64,000 nucleotides of DNA, taken from positions 12,239 through 76,238 of the forward strand of contig JAFLZV010000005.1 in NCBI GenBank assembly GCA_029785375.1. The letters run 5' to 3'. The position numbers were made by a program, and so were the translations under genes. The stretch comes from Nitrososphaerota archaeon. Its GTDB lineage: Archaea > Thermoproteota > Nitrososphaeria > Nitrososphaerales > Gagatemarchaeaceae. Positions 1 through 9,343 of this stretch are shown here, in pieces. Numbering within the stretch: position 1 is the first letter of the stretch; each line of letters opens with the position of its first letter. The notes beneath the pieces were generated by a model. It saw only the letters and a program-made list of their open reading frames with translations. It was not told the DNA's origin and did no database searches.

Positions 1-60
1 CACTTCGTCGAGCTGGTCAGATACCTGAAGACGTTTAAACCGGCGTCAGCTGCTCCCTGA
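1..60 (+). CDS. C-terminal end of a truncated CDS (..HFVELVRYLKTFKPASAAP*)
   Basis: Open frame 1 from window edge to TGA at 58-60 with GC-rich third positions; too short to identify. Confidence 0.35.
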   Translation, partial: HFVELVRYLKTFKPASAAP

Positions 61-354
61 TGCTGCTGCCAGTGGACCTGTTCAACGTGGGTCGAGGCGT
101 ACTGTTACTCTGCAAGCCACCGTACGTGTCGTGCAGGCATCCGGCCCGCGTTCTTCGGGCTCGCCTATTCCGTCAGGGGAACATAAGCCAAAGCCGGCCG
201 CATATTCCGATGCAGAGTAATTCAAAGGGCGCTCCGAGCCCCACGAGGTGCTCCTGGTTCTGTGATGAACTTGTCATCGCATGACTCAACTCCATCGCAC
301 CTGTAGCAGCAAGGCGTGAGGGACGCCTGGTCGGGACGTACCGGAAGAGGTAAG

Positions 355-447
355 CGGGCCCGGAGGGATTTGAACCCTCGACCCTCAGCTCCGCAGGCTG
401 ATGCCCTGATCCGTGCTCCCCCTTGGAAAAGTCTAGGCTACGGGCCC
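355..447 (-). tRNA. tRNA-Arg(GCG) with about 17-18 nt insertion in the D-loop
   Basis: Reverse complement GGGCCCG-TA-GCCT-AG[...]GGATCA-GGGC-A-TCAGC-CTGCGGA-GCTGA-GGGTC-GAGGG-TTCAAAT-CCCTC-CGGGCCC-G; all four stems pair; anticodon GCG; TATA-like cttatatgc upstream. Confidence 0.88.
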
Positions 448-468
448 ACGCTGCGGTCAAAGTAGCCC

Positions 469-478
469 GCTTATATGC
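469..478 (-). promoter_or_regulatory. TATA box of tRNA-Arg
   Basis: Minus-strand GCATATAAGC about 25 bp upstream of the tRNA 5' end (447). Confidence 0.5.
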
Positions 479-1151
479 GCAAGTCCCGCCTGATCCTCTT
501 GAGCAGCCCCACGAGCATCGGCATGGTCAGCTTCCCCGTGTTGGTGTTCCTCGGGCTCGGGTGGTAGCATGCGTACACTACTGGCTGACCGTCGATTCGG
601 TAAGTGGCGCCGTGCCCGAAAACCATCCCCCTGACGTCTGCCCCGGCCCTCGCCAGATGGGCGACGTATGCCTTGAAGGCCAGAGAGCCGAGGGCCAAGA
701 CCCCCTCCAGGTTCGGCATCAGCGAAACCTCGGCGTCGAGGAAGGGGGAGCAGTTGGCGAACTCTTCCTTGGTGGGCTTATCCCCCGGAGGGACACACTT
801 CACCGCGGCCGTGATGTAGCATCCCCGGTAGACGAGCCCGTCGTCTCGCGACTCTGACACAGGCTGGTTGGCGAACCCCGCGGAGTATAGCGCGGCGACC
901 AGGAACCTGCTCGAGGCGTCCCCGGTGAATATCCTCCCCGTCCTCTCGGCTCCGTGGGACGCCGGGGCCAGGCCAAGGACGAGCAGCTTCCCATCGAGGT
1001 CCCCGAAGCCTGGGACCGGCTTCCGCCAGTAGGGCTGGGAGGCGTACGACGCTCTGGGCTTGACCCCCTCTCTGTACGCCACAAGGCGGGGACAGGCCCT
1101 GCACGACACGATCGCCCGACTGAGCTCCGCGGCGGATCTGCGTGCGCTCAA
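471..1151 (-). CDS. Uracil-DNA glycosylase, family 5 (UDGb)-like
   Basis: Motif GLAPASHGAERTGRIFTGDASS..L and C-terminal CYHPSPRNTNTGK typical of UDGb. Confidence 0.85.
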   Translation of the reverse strand: MSARRSAAELSRAIVSCRACPRLVAYREGVKPRASYASQPYWRKPVPGFGDLDGKLLVLGLAPASHGAERTGRIFTGDASSRFLVAALYSAGFANQPVSESRDDGLVYRGCYITAAVKCVPPGDKPTKEEFANCSPFLDAEVSLMPNLEGVLALGSLAFKAYVAHLARAGADVRGMVFGHGATYRIDGQPVVYACYHPSPRNTNTGKLTMPMLVGLLKRIRRDLRI

Positions 1152-2743
1152 TTCCCTAATGCGGCGAGGAGGGCCTTGCTCACCGCGGCCTTGCCCGCGT
1201 CCATGACGTAGGGCCCGAGCCTCGGGCCCCGGTCAGTGCCGAGGAGTATCGCGTACACCGCCGGAAAGAACTCCCCGGGCCTGAGCCCCTGCCTCTTCGC
1301 CGCATCGAAGGCGGCGTTCTGGACGTCTTCTTCTGTGGCCAGCCGGGGGAGCGCTGCGGCGAACTCCCTCACCGCGGCCCTGACGGCTTCCCCGAGCTCA
1401 GGGGGCTCCACCGCGGCCTTCCCCTCCCGCGTCGCCCACCCGCGGGCCCAGGATATCTTCCTTGAGAGGTCCGGGGACGGCCCCCTCACCATCCCGTAGG
1501 TGGCAAGCCTCTTGACCACGTACTCCTCGACCGCACCCTCGGGGGCGACAGCCGCAAGCTGCGCAATGAGCCTGTAGGGGACGTGGACCCCCTTCACCTG
1601 GGGGACCTTCAGGAACACTGCGTACTCGTAGAGCCCTCTCAGCCTTGCGTCCTTCATCTGGTTGGGGTCCCTCTTCTTGGAGAAGTACAGCTCTTCGAGG
1701 TCGTCGTACTCGTCCATGTAGAGCGGGACGTCCTCTAGTGAGATGTTCCTCGCGCCGACTATCCTCTTGTACATCAGCAGCCTTAGGCTCTCAGGGGAGG
1801 CATACTGGAGCCACTCGTCAGGGGTGACGAGGTTGCCGGTCGACTTCGACATCTTCTTCCCCGACTTGTCCTGGAAGAGCTCATACCTCGCGTGGTAGGG
1901 GGGCGGGTAGCCGAGGACGTTCTCGGCGACCCAGTCATTTATCTTGACCGAGTCAGTCAGCTCCTTCCCGTAGGCCTCGAACCGTATGTCGAAGGCAGCC
2001 CACCTTGCGGCGAACTCGACCTTCCACATCAGCTTCCCGTTCCCTTCCGTGACCTTCACCTCCCCCTCGTAGCCGCACCCTTCGACCCTCTTCTCCCCGA
2101 GCGTCGTCCCGTCGCAGACGTAGTCGACGGTGTCTCTCTCCGAGTCGAAGGTCCGCGCCCTGGTGACGTAGATCCTCCCGCAGTTCTTGCAGACCGGGGT
2201 GTATGGGAGCGACTCCTCGTACTTGGACTGGCCGACCAGCTCGTTGATCTTCCGCCCTATCACCGCGGCGCTGGAGAGTATCTTCCTTATCTGGCCGTTG
2301 AGCTTCCCAGACGCATACGCCTCGGCCCCGCTCTGGAACACGTACTCGACCCCTATCTTGTCGAGGGCCCCGCGGAGGAGCGAGCCCACATGCTCGGCAT
2401 AGGAGCCGTGGCACCCTAGAGGGTCTGGAATCCGCGAGACAGGGTGCGAGATGTAGTCGCTCAGCCAGGCAGGGAAGCCCACAGGGACCTTCCTCAGACC
2501 GTCAAAGTCATCAGAGTAGGCGAGCAGCTCCGACCTGTGTCCGAGGGACTCCAGGGCGAGCTTGACCCCATAGCTGCGTATGGCGTCCCCCACGCTCCCG
2601 ATGTGCGGGAGCCCAGACGCCCCCAGCCCGCTCTCCACCCTCATCATGGACAGGCTCCTCCCCAGCCGCCTCTCGCGCTCCGCCGTCTCGTGGGCGACCT
2701 TGTCGAGCCAGGTCCCCCTACCTATGATAACAGGCTGGTCCAA
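1148..2743 (-). CDS. lysS: Lysyl-tRNA synthetase, class I
   Basis: HIG-like 'GLPHIGSVGDAIRSY' and KMSKS 'GKKMSKSTGN' with class I LysRS architecture. Confidence 0.92.
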   Translation of the reverse strand: MDQPVIIGRGTWLDKVAHETAERERRLGRSLSMMRVESGLGASGLPHIGSVGDAIRSYGVKLALESLGHRSELLAYSDDFDGLRKVPVGFPAWLSDYISHPVSRIPDPLGCHGSYAEHVGSLLRGALDKIGVEYVFQSGAEAYASGKLNGQIRKILSSAAVIGRKINELVGQSKYEESLPYTPVCKNCGRIYVTRARTFDSERDTVDYVCDGTTLGEKRVEGCGYEGEVKVTEGNGKLMWKVEFAARWAAFDIRFEAYGKELTDSVKINDWVAENVLGYPPPYHARYELFQDKSGKKMSKSTGNLVTPDEWLQYASPESLRLLMYKRIVGARNISLEDVPLYMDEYDDLEELYFSKKRDPNQMKDARLRGLYEYAVFLKVPQVKGVHVPYRLIAQLAAVAPEGAVEEYVVKRLATYGMVRGPSPDLSRKISWARGWATREGKAAVEPPELGEAVRAAVREFAAALPRLATEEDVQNAAFDAAKRQGLRPGEFFPAVYAILLGTDRGPRLGPYVMDAGKAAVSKALLAALGN

Positions 2744-2784
2744 GCTCGTGCACCGCCGGCCGACGCGGCGTAATTAGGCTTCTC

Positions 2785-5004
2785 TTACCTGTAGTATGGG
2801 ACCGCGACCTTCTCCATGGGCTTCCCCTCCCTGGACTGGCGGACCTTCTTGATGGCGTCCGCGAAGTGGTCTATCGTCACCACGGCCTCGTCGACGTGCT
2901 TCCTGGCGTCGTCTGGCTTCGGATACTTTGAGATGAACCCCTGCAGCACGATGGAGACCGCCGTGTTGGTCAGCGAGGCCATGTCCGCCCCGCTGAAACC
3001 CTCGGTCATCTCCACCACCCTGTCCAGGTCCACATCCTTCGAGATGGGGACCCCCTTGGTGTGGATTGTCAGTATCTCCTTCCTCGCGAGCTTGTCTGGG
3101 AGGGGGATCTGGATCAGCTTGTCGAACCTCCCCGCCCTCACCAGGGCCGGGTCAACGATGTCTATCCTGTTGGTCGCAGCCAGGACCACCACGCCCTGTA
3201 GGCTCTGGACGCCGTCAAGCTCGGTGAGGAGCTGGCTCACGACGCGTTCCGTCACCATGCTGTCCCCGCCCATACCTCTGGTCGGAGCCAGGGCGTCTAT
3301 CTCGTCGAAGAATATCACGCAAGGAGAGGCCTGCCTGGCCCTCCTGAAGACCTCGCGTATGCCGCGCTCTGACTCCCCGACCCACTTGCTCAGCAGCTCG
3401 GGGCCCCTCACGCTGATGAAGTTCGCCTCGCTCTCCGTAGCCACGGCCTTTGCAAGGAGGGTCTTGCCCGTCCCCGACGGCCCGTAGAGCATTATCCCCT
3501 TCGGCATGCTGTAGCCTATCTTGTCGTAGAGGTCCGGGTATTTCATCGGCCACTCGACCGCCTCCTGCAGCTCCTTCTTGACCCCTTCTAGGCCGCCGAT
3601 GTCGGTCCACTTCACATCCGGGGTCTCGAGGTAGACTTCGCGCATGGCCGATGGCATCACGTCCTTCAGCGCGTCCTCGAAGTCCGCCATGGTCACCACC
3701 AGCTTGTCCAAGGTCTCCGGGCTCAGCCTGTCCTCTTCGAGCTTGATATCTGGCAGGTTCCTCCGCAGGGTCTTCATCGCAGCCTCCTTGCAGAGGTACT
3801 CGAGGTCTGCCCCCACGAACCCGTGGGTCACCCCCGCGAGCTTCTCCAAGTCGACTATCTTGTCGGCGGCCCCGTTCTTCTCGTCGTTCTGGTATAGAGG
3901 CATGTGCCTGGTGTGTATCTGGAGTATCTCCAGCCTCCCTCTCTTGTCAGGGACCTTGATTTCGATCTCCCTGTCGAACCTCCCTGGCCTCCTGAGCGCC
4001 GGGTCGATGGCGTTAGGGCGGTTGGTCGCCGCTATGACGATGACTTTTCCGCGGGCCTCAAGGCCGTCCATGAGTGAAAGCAGCTGGCTCACCACCCTCC
4101 GCTCCACCTCCCCCGTCACCTCTTCTCTCTTGGGGGCAATGGAATCGATTTCGTCGATGAATATTATTGTCGGCGCCTTCTCTTTGGCCTCCTTGAATAT
4201 CTCGCGGAGCCTGGCCTCGGACTCCCCGTAGAACTTGCTCATTATCTCCGGGCCGCTAATCGGTATGAAGTGTGCGTTGCTCTCCGTAGCCACGGCCTTC
4301 GCAAGGAGGGTCTTGCCCGTCCCCGGCGGCCCGTAGAGGAGTATCCCCTTGGGCGCCTCGACCCCGAGCTTCTCGAAAATCTCCGGATGGCGGAGTGGGA
4401 GCTCTATCATCTCGCGGACCTTCTGTATCTCGTCCTTCAGCCCCCCGATGTCCTCGTAGGTGACCTGGGGGACGCCGCGGAGAGCTTCTCCCTTCTCCGA
4501 GATTACGAACACGGTCCTCTGGGTGATGAGCGCGGCGTCGGCGGCCGGGCTGACCCCGACCACCTGGAATGTGAGCCTGCCTCCGAAGTATGGTATCATT
4601 ATGTTGTCCCCTTTCGTCACAGGTACGCTCTCGAGAGCGTCGGCGAGGTACCTTTCATCGATCGGCGGGACCGCCTCCAACGGCGCGACCACGACCTTCT
4701 CGGCCGGAGGGGCTTTGACCTTCTTCACCACGACCACGTCGCCGATGGCCACCCCCGCGTTGTTCCTGATCAGCCCGTCGACCCTGACTATCCCGCGCCC
4801 CTCGTCCGACGGGTATAGAGGGAGGCACTTCGCGACGGTCCGTCTCTTCCCCTTGATCTCGATGACGTCCCCGGTGGACGCGTCGAGGGCGTCCATGGCG
4901 TCGTAGTCTATCCTCGCGACCCCTCTGCCCACGTCGCGCGTATAGGCCTCGAGGACCTTCAGTTGGACCTGCTGCTGGCTCACTCCGGCTCCACTCTCAG
5001 ACAA
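2785..5004 (-). CDS. CDC48/VCP-family AAA ATPase (N domain, D1, D2)
   Basis: Two Walker A ([30 protein letters not shown]), Walker B DEIDS/DEIDA, SRH motifs, N-terminal double-psi barrel. Confidence 0.96.
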   Translation of the reverse strand: MSESGAGVSQQQVQLKVLEAYTRDVGRGVARIDYDAMDALDASTGDVIEIKGKRRTVAKCLPLYPSDEGRGIVRVDGLIRNNAGVAIGDVVVVKKVKAPPAEKVVVAPLEAVPPIDERYLADALESVPVTKGDNIMIPYFGGRLTFQVVGVSPAADAALITQRTVFVISEKGEALRGVPQVTYEDIGGLKDEIQKVREMIELPLRHPEIFEKLGVEAPKGILLYGPPGTGKTLLAKAVATESNAHFIPISGPEIMSKFYGESEARLREIFKEAKEKAPTIIFIDEIDSIAPKREEVTGEVERRVVSQLLSLMDGLEARGKVIVIAATNRPNAIDPALRRPGRFDREIEIKVPDKRGRLEILQIHTRHMPLYQNDEKNGAADKIVDLEKLAGVTHGFVGADLEYLCKEAAMKTLRRNLPDIKLEEDRLSPETLDKLVVTMADFEDALKDVMPSAMREVYLETPDVKWTDIGGLEGVKKELQEAVEWPMKYPDLYDKIGYSMPKGIMLYGPSGTGKTLLAKAVATESEANFISVRGPELLSKWVGESERGIREVFRRARQASPCVIFFDEIDALAPTRGMGGDSMVTERVVSQLLTELDGVQSLQGVVVLAATNRIDIVDPALVRAGRFDKLIQIPLPDKLARKEILTIHTKGVPISKDVDLDRVVEMTEGFSGADMASLTNTAVSIVLQGFISKYPKPDDARKHVDEAVVTIDHFADAIKKVRQSREGKPMEKVAVPYYR

Positions 5005-5515
5005 CGTTTACCCTCCTGAAGCCCTTATTAGCCTTGTCCTTCAATGAGAACGAAATTTCTAGCATTCCGTTCCGATACTCCGCCTTCCCTGACTCTGGAC
5101 CGACTGGAGCTTTCAGCGCCAGTTCGGCGCGATAACGCTTGTCCCCCTTCGACGCCATAACCACCACGCTTTCCTCTGTGACGTCTATGTTGATGTCCTC
5201 CTTCTCGACGCCGGGCATCTCCAGGATCGCCCGCAGCATTCCTGCCTTTTGGTCCACGACCTGCTCGCTGATAGGAGACCTGAAGCCGTCCCTCCGTGCA
5301 GGGCTGTTCCCGAAAATCTGGAACGATGGTTTCCCACCGGGGCCCATGTTGAAGGTGAAGCCGGCGACAAACGGACTGCTCTGTCGGCTTTGTCCGAAGA
5401 ACGCGTTCCTGAGCGTGTTCTCTATGTCCTTCTCGAAGTCCTCGAAGTACCTGTCGAGCTCGTCGAGCATGTCCCTGAGGTCTCTCCTTCTGTCACCGTT
5501 CCCTTCTCCGCTCAT
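4997..5515 (-). CDS. Hsp20/alpha-crystallin family small heat-shock protein
   Basis: Alpha-crystallin region AILEMPGVEKEDINIDVTEESVVVMA...; 8 bp overlap with the downstream cdc48 ORF. Confidence 0.88.
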   Translation of the reverse strand: MSGEGNGDRRRDLRDMLDELDRYFEDFEKDIENTLRNAFFGQSRQSSPFVAGFTFNMGPGGKPSFQIFGNSPARRDGFRSPISEQVVDQKAGMLRAILEMPGVEKEDINIDVTEESVVVMASKGDKRYRAELALKAPVGPESGKAEYRNGMLEISFSLKDKANKGFRRVNVV

Positions 5516-5530
5516 ATTAATTCACGATGA

Positions 5531-5560
5531 GTTAATTAATCACATGTTTATTAACTTAAC
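5531..5560. promoter_or_regulatory. AT-rich imperfect palindrome in the hsp20/HTH divergent promoter
   Basis: GTTAATTAATCACATGTTTATTAACTTAAC; GTTAA...TTAAC ends, only AT-rich tract locally, between divergent starts 5515 and about 5580. Confidence 0.5.
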
Positions 5561-5579
5561 CCCTACAGCAAGTCAAGGC

Positions 5580-6176
5580 ATGGCTCCAGATTATGTCGAA
5601 GAAGTGCTCTCGTCGAGGGCCAGGCTCCGGATCATGGACGCCGTTTCGGTGAGGCCCCGCACCCTGGGCGAGCTCTCTGACGCCGCAGGAATCTCCGTGC
5701 AGGGGGTGCTCAGGCACCTTAAGAGGCTTGCAGAGCTGCAGCTGGTCGAAGAGAGGAGGTTGCCGAAGGCGGCCCCCAAGGCAAGAATCGCGTACGCCGC
5801 GGCCTCGGCGCGGATAAGGGACTACTCTTCCGAAAGGCTGACGGTGGTGAGGTTGACAGACGTGCGACTGAGGCGCCAGACTGGGAGGGTACGCGACCTG
5901 GAGCGGGCAGCCGGGGACCTCCTCATCCAGAGGAGAAGGATAGGAGAGACTGCGAGGAAGCTTGCGAGGATGATCGACGAGGCAGCCGAAGACCAGGAGG
6001 ACCTCGCTGCGGCCATCGGGTCCCTGGATCTCTCTGACGCGGAGCGGCTTGTCGTAGAGGTCGTCCTGACCGAGGACACGCTAGAAGATGGGCTAAGGGC
6101 CCTCTCAAAGTACTACGGGATAGAGGACAGAAGGTCTATAGAGAGAGCCCTCGCGAAGGCGGGCAGATTTGTCTGA
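5580..6176 (+). CDS. Winged-HTH (ArsR-like) transcriptional regulator
   Basis: RLRIMDAVSVRPRTLGELSDAAGISVQGVLRHLKRLAELQLVEERR wHTH signature; ATG at 5580 preferred over the longer ORF start. Confidence 0.75.
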   Translation: MAPDYVEEVLSSRARLRIMDAVSVRPRTLGELSDAAGISVQGVLRHLKRLAELQLVEERRLPKAAPKARIAYAAASARIRDYSSERLTVVRLTDVRLRRQTGRVRDLERAAGDLLIQRRRIGETARKLARMIDEAAEDQEDLAAAIGSLDLSDAERLVVEVVLTEDTLEDGLRALSKYYGIEDRRSIERALAKAGRFV

Positions 6177-7002
6177 GAATAGGAAGCTGGTGCTTGTCAC
6201 CAACGACGACAGCGTCCAGAGCAATGGGATAGTCGAGCTGGCGCGGGCGGCCTCAAGGCACGCCGACGCCATCATAGTAGCCCCCGAGCAGCCGCAGAGC
6301 GCGACGGCGCTCAGCCTGACGTTCCACAAGCCGATACGGGTGAACAGGGTGAGGCGCGACGGCTTCGAATGCTATGCCGTCTCCGGGTCCCCGGGCGACT
6401 GCGTCATGGTAGGGGTGAACAAGGTGCTCCCGCGGAGGCCGGACCTGGTGGTCTCTGGGATCAACATAGGGGACAACAACACCTTCCAAGACGTCCTAGC
6501 TTCAGGGACCGTCGCCGCGGCGCTTGAGGGGGCGATCACGGGGATACCATCCATAGCTTTCTCCATGGAGGTGAGCGGTGAATCTATGTTCGCCCTGGAG
6601 TATGACCAGCCAGACTTCAAGAACGCCGGGGTCATCGCCGGGGAGATAATCCGCGACGTCCTGGACAACGGGATGCCCGAAGGGGCCGAGGTCCTGAACG
6701 TCAACTTCCCCCGCGGCGTGCAGCAGTCGACACCCATCAAGATCACCGAGGTGGGGAGGAGGAAGTACACGGACAAGGTCCTGGTGAGACGCGACCCGAG
6801 GGGGAGGCCCTACTACTGGCTGTTCGGGGAGCGGCTCACAAGCTTCCCCGAGAGGACGGACGCCGAAGCAGTGCTGGTGAAGAAGCAGGTCTCCATAACC
6901 CCCATGGTCCTGAAGATGTCAGGCCCGCCCTCCAAGGAGCTTTCGATGCTCAGGGAGAGGGTCGAAAGGAGGCTCCAAAGGGCGAGCCGTGGAAGGCGCT
7001 AG
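6169..7002 (+). CDS. surE: 5'/3'-nucleotidase SurE
   Basis: LVTNDDSVQSNGI...VSGSPGDCVMVGV...VSGINIGDNN..SGTVAAA; TTG start. Confidence 0.93.
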   Translation: MSENRKLVLVTNDDSVQSNGIVELARAASRHADAIIVAPEQPQSATALSLTFHKPIRVNRVRRDGFECYAVSGSPGDCVMVGVNKVLPRRPDLVVSGINIGDNNTFQDVLASGTVAAALEGAITGIPSIAFSMEVSGESMFALEYDQPDFKNAGVIAGEIIRDVLDNGMPEGAEVLNVNFPRGVQQSTPIKITEVGRRKYTDKVLVRRDPRGRPYYWLFGERLTSFPERTDAEAVLVKKQVSITPMVLKMSGPPSKELSMLRERVERRLQRASRGRR

Positions 7003-7017
7003 GAAGGACGAGGCGCC

Positions 7018-7521
7018 GTGAAGGCTGAGTGGTCGGATTGGGAAGAGGTCAACGAGAGGATGCGGGTGGTCAGGCTCACCCTGCCCCTCCAGGCGCTGGT
7101 CCCCGCGCTGGCGCTCCCGGCGCTCTCCAGCGGGACGAGGGGGATGACCCTGATACCCGGCCGTGAGGGGCTGGCGCTCGGCGCGCTCCTGCTGGCCGCC
7201 TCCGGGGTCACGGCCTACGCCCTCTACTCGGTCGCCGGACCTCTGGGAGGGTTGTTCCCTCTGTGGCTGGTGGGGACGGCTGGGGCCGCGCTCTTCGCCT
7301 CGGCCCTGAGCCCGACCGCGTTCGTAAAACCGATATGTGTCCGGTGCAGGCTCCTCCCCGTGATAAGGGAGCATGAGGCGATACACCTCTCCGGCGTGGC
7401 CAGCGAGGGGGCGGTCTGGGGGTCCATGAGGTCGAGGCACAGCGTGGATAGCCTGGGCATCGCCGGGGACCCGGCCATATGCAGCTTCTGCCCCATCCCC
7501 AAGAGACTGGCAGAACAGTAG
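7018..7521 (+). CDS. Membrane protein with C-terminal CxxC...HEAIH...CxxC segment
   Basis: Hydrophobic N-terminal half; CVRCRLLPVIREHEAIH...ICSFC in tail; GTG start, tightly packed between surE and the ABCE1 gene. Confidence 0.7.
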   Translation: MKAEWSDWEEVNERMRVVRLTLPLQALVPALALPALSSGTRGMTLIPGREGLALGALLLAASGVTAYALYSVAGPLGGLFPLWLVGTAGAALFASALSPTAFVKPICVRCRLLPVIREHEAIHLSGVASEGAVWGSMRSRHSVDSLGIAGDPAICSFCPIPKRLAEQ

Positions 7522-7531
7522 GTGGCTTGAG

Positions 7532-9343
7532 ATGGTACATCGTGTCGCAGTCGTCGACCAGGACCTCTGCCAGACCAAGAAGTGCGGCCTCGAGTGCATC
7601 AAGGAGTGCCCGGTCAACATCAACGGACAGGAATGCATCACCCTCCCGGAGAGCAAGATCGCCCTGATCTCTGAGGATCTCTGCATAGGCTGTGGCATCT
7701 GCGTCAAGGTCTGCCCCTTCGATGCCATCGACATCCTTAACCTCAGCGAGGAGCTGAAGACAGACAAGATACACCAGTATGGAGTCAACTCCTTCCGGCT
7801 CTTCAGGATCCCCACGGTGAGGAAAGGCCAGGTGGTCGGCCTTGTCGGGAGGAACGGGATCGGCAAGTCCACGGCGCTCAAGATCCTCGCCGGACAGCTC
7901 GTCCCCAACCTTGGTGACTACGAGTCCGAGGCTACCTGGGAGAGGTTCCTCAGATACCTCAGCGGCCGGGAGATGAAAGAGCACTTCGAGAAGGTCGCCG
8001 ACGGGGACCTGAGGGTGTCCCTCAAGCCCCAGGCGGTCTACAAGATCCCCGAGGCGTGGAGCGGGAAGGCGCTCCCGCTCCTGGAGCAGATGGATGAGAG
8101 GGAGAAACTGGACGAAGTGGTGGACGCGCTGAGCCTGAGGGGGGCCCTGGACCGAGATCTCCCAGACCTCAGCGGGGGGGAGCTCCAGAGGGTGGCGGTC
8201 GCGGCCGCGGCCCTCAAGGACGCTGACCTCTACCTCTTCGACGAGCCGTCGTCCTACAACGACGTCTATCAGAGGTTGGCGGTTTCGAGGCTGATAACAG
8301 GGCTGGCCGAGGCGGGGAAGGCGGTGCTGGTGGTCGAGCACGACATAGCCTTCCTCGACTACGTCACAGACTACGTCCAGATAATGTACGGAGAGCCCGG
8401 GGCGTACGGGATAGTGTCAGGGTTGTACGCGGCCAGGACAGGGATCAACGCCCTGCTTGACGGCTATCTCCCCCAGGAGAACGTCAGGTTCAGAGACCAC
8501 TCAGTGGCATTCGAACTGAGGGCAGCAGGGGAGACGGTGGAGAGCGAGGCGGTCGTGGCGAAGTACACAGACCTCGCCAAGGCCTACCCGTCGTTCAGGC
8601 TCAGAGTGGGGGCCGGGGAGATCAAGGGCGGGACCATAGTCGGGGTGGTGGGAGCGAACGCCCTGGGGAAGACGACGTTCCTGAAGATGCTGGCCGGGGT
8701 CGAGAAGCCCGCCGAAGGGATAGTCCACGTGGACGCCAAGGTGGCGTACAAGCCGCAGTATCTCAGCTCAGACTTCGACGGTACCCTGGAGGAGTTCTTC
8801 ATGTCCACCCTGGGGACGAAGTACAGCGACCCGACCCTCCAGGACAGCCTCGTCGCCCCTCTCCGGATGGAGAAGCTCCTGGCGAGGAGGATGGGGGAGC
8901 TGAGCGGGGGGGAGCTCCAGAAGGTGGCCGTGGTCGCCACCATGGCCCAGGAGACCGACGTCTACGCCCTGGACGAGCCGTCCGCGTTCCTTGACGTAGA
9001 GGACAGGTTTGTCGTATCACGGGCGATCAACAGGATGGTGAAGGCCAGGGGGAAGGGGGCGGTGGTGATAGACCACGACCTCCAGGTGGTGGACATAGTG
9101 TCCGACAGACTCTTGGTCTTCAGCGGAGAACCCGGGGTCTCTGGGGAGGCGACCTCCCCCCTCACAAAGGAGGCAGGTATGAACGACTTCCTGAGCCGGG
9201 TGGGCCTCACCTACCGGCGGGACTTCAACACGGGCAGGCCCAGGGTCAACAAGCCCGGGTCCAAGCTCGACAGGGAGCAGAAGGAGAGGGGCGCCTACTA
9301 CTACGTGTCGGCCCAGAGGGAAGAAAGTGCCGCGGCTGATTAG
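7532..9343 (+). CDS. ABCE1/Rli1 ribosome-recycling ATPase
   Basis: N-terminal Fe-S region CQTKKCGLECIKECPVN / CIGCGICVKVCPFDAI; two ABC cassettes (GRNGIGKST, GANALGKTT, two LSGGELQ). Confidence 0.97.
   Translation: MVHRVAVVDQDLCQTKKCGLECIKECPVNINGQECITLPESKIALISEDLCIGCGICVKVCPFDAIDILNLSEELKTDKIHQYGVNSFRLFRIPTVRKGQVVGLVGRNGIGKSTALKILAGQLVPNLGDYESEATWERFLRYLSGREMKEHFEKVADGDLRVSLKPQAVYKIPEAWSGKALPLLEQMDEREKLDEVVDALSLRGALDRDLPDLSGGELQRVAVAAAALKDADLYLFDEPSSYNDVYQRLAVSRLITGLAEAGKAVLVVEHDIAFLDYVTDYVQIMYGEPGAYGIVSGLYAARTGINALLDGYLPQENVRFRDHSVAFELRAAGETVESEAVVAKYTDLAKAYPSFRLRVGAGEIKGGTIVGVVGANALGKTTFLKMLAGVEKPAEGIVHVDAKVAYKPQYLSSDFDGTLEEFFMSTLGTKYSDPTLQDSLVAPLRMEKLLARRMGELSGGELQKVAVVATMAQETDVYALDEPSAFLDVEDRFVVSRAINRMVKARGKGAVVIDHDLQVVDIVSDRLLVFSGEPGVSGEATSPLTKEAGMNDFLSRVGLTYRRDFNTGRPRVNKPGSKLDREQKERGAYYYVSAQREESAAAD

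Noticed and set aside
173-460. 95-aa minus-strand ORF over the tRNA
   Set aside because: Its reading passes through the tRNA gene; composition is not protein-like.
3215-4906. Several long plus-strand ORFs antisense to the cdc48 gene
   Set aside because: Mirror ORFs expected in GC3-rich genes; no protein motifs on that strand.
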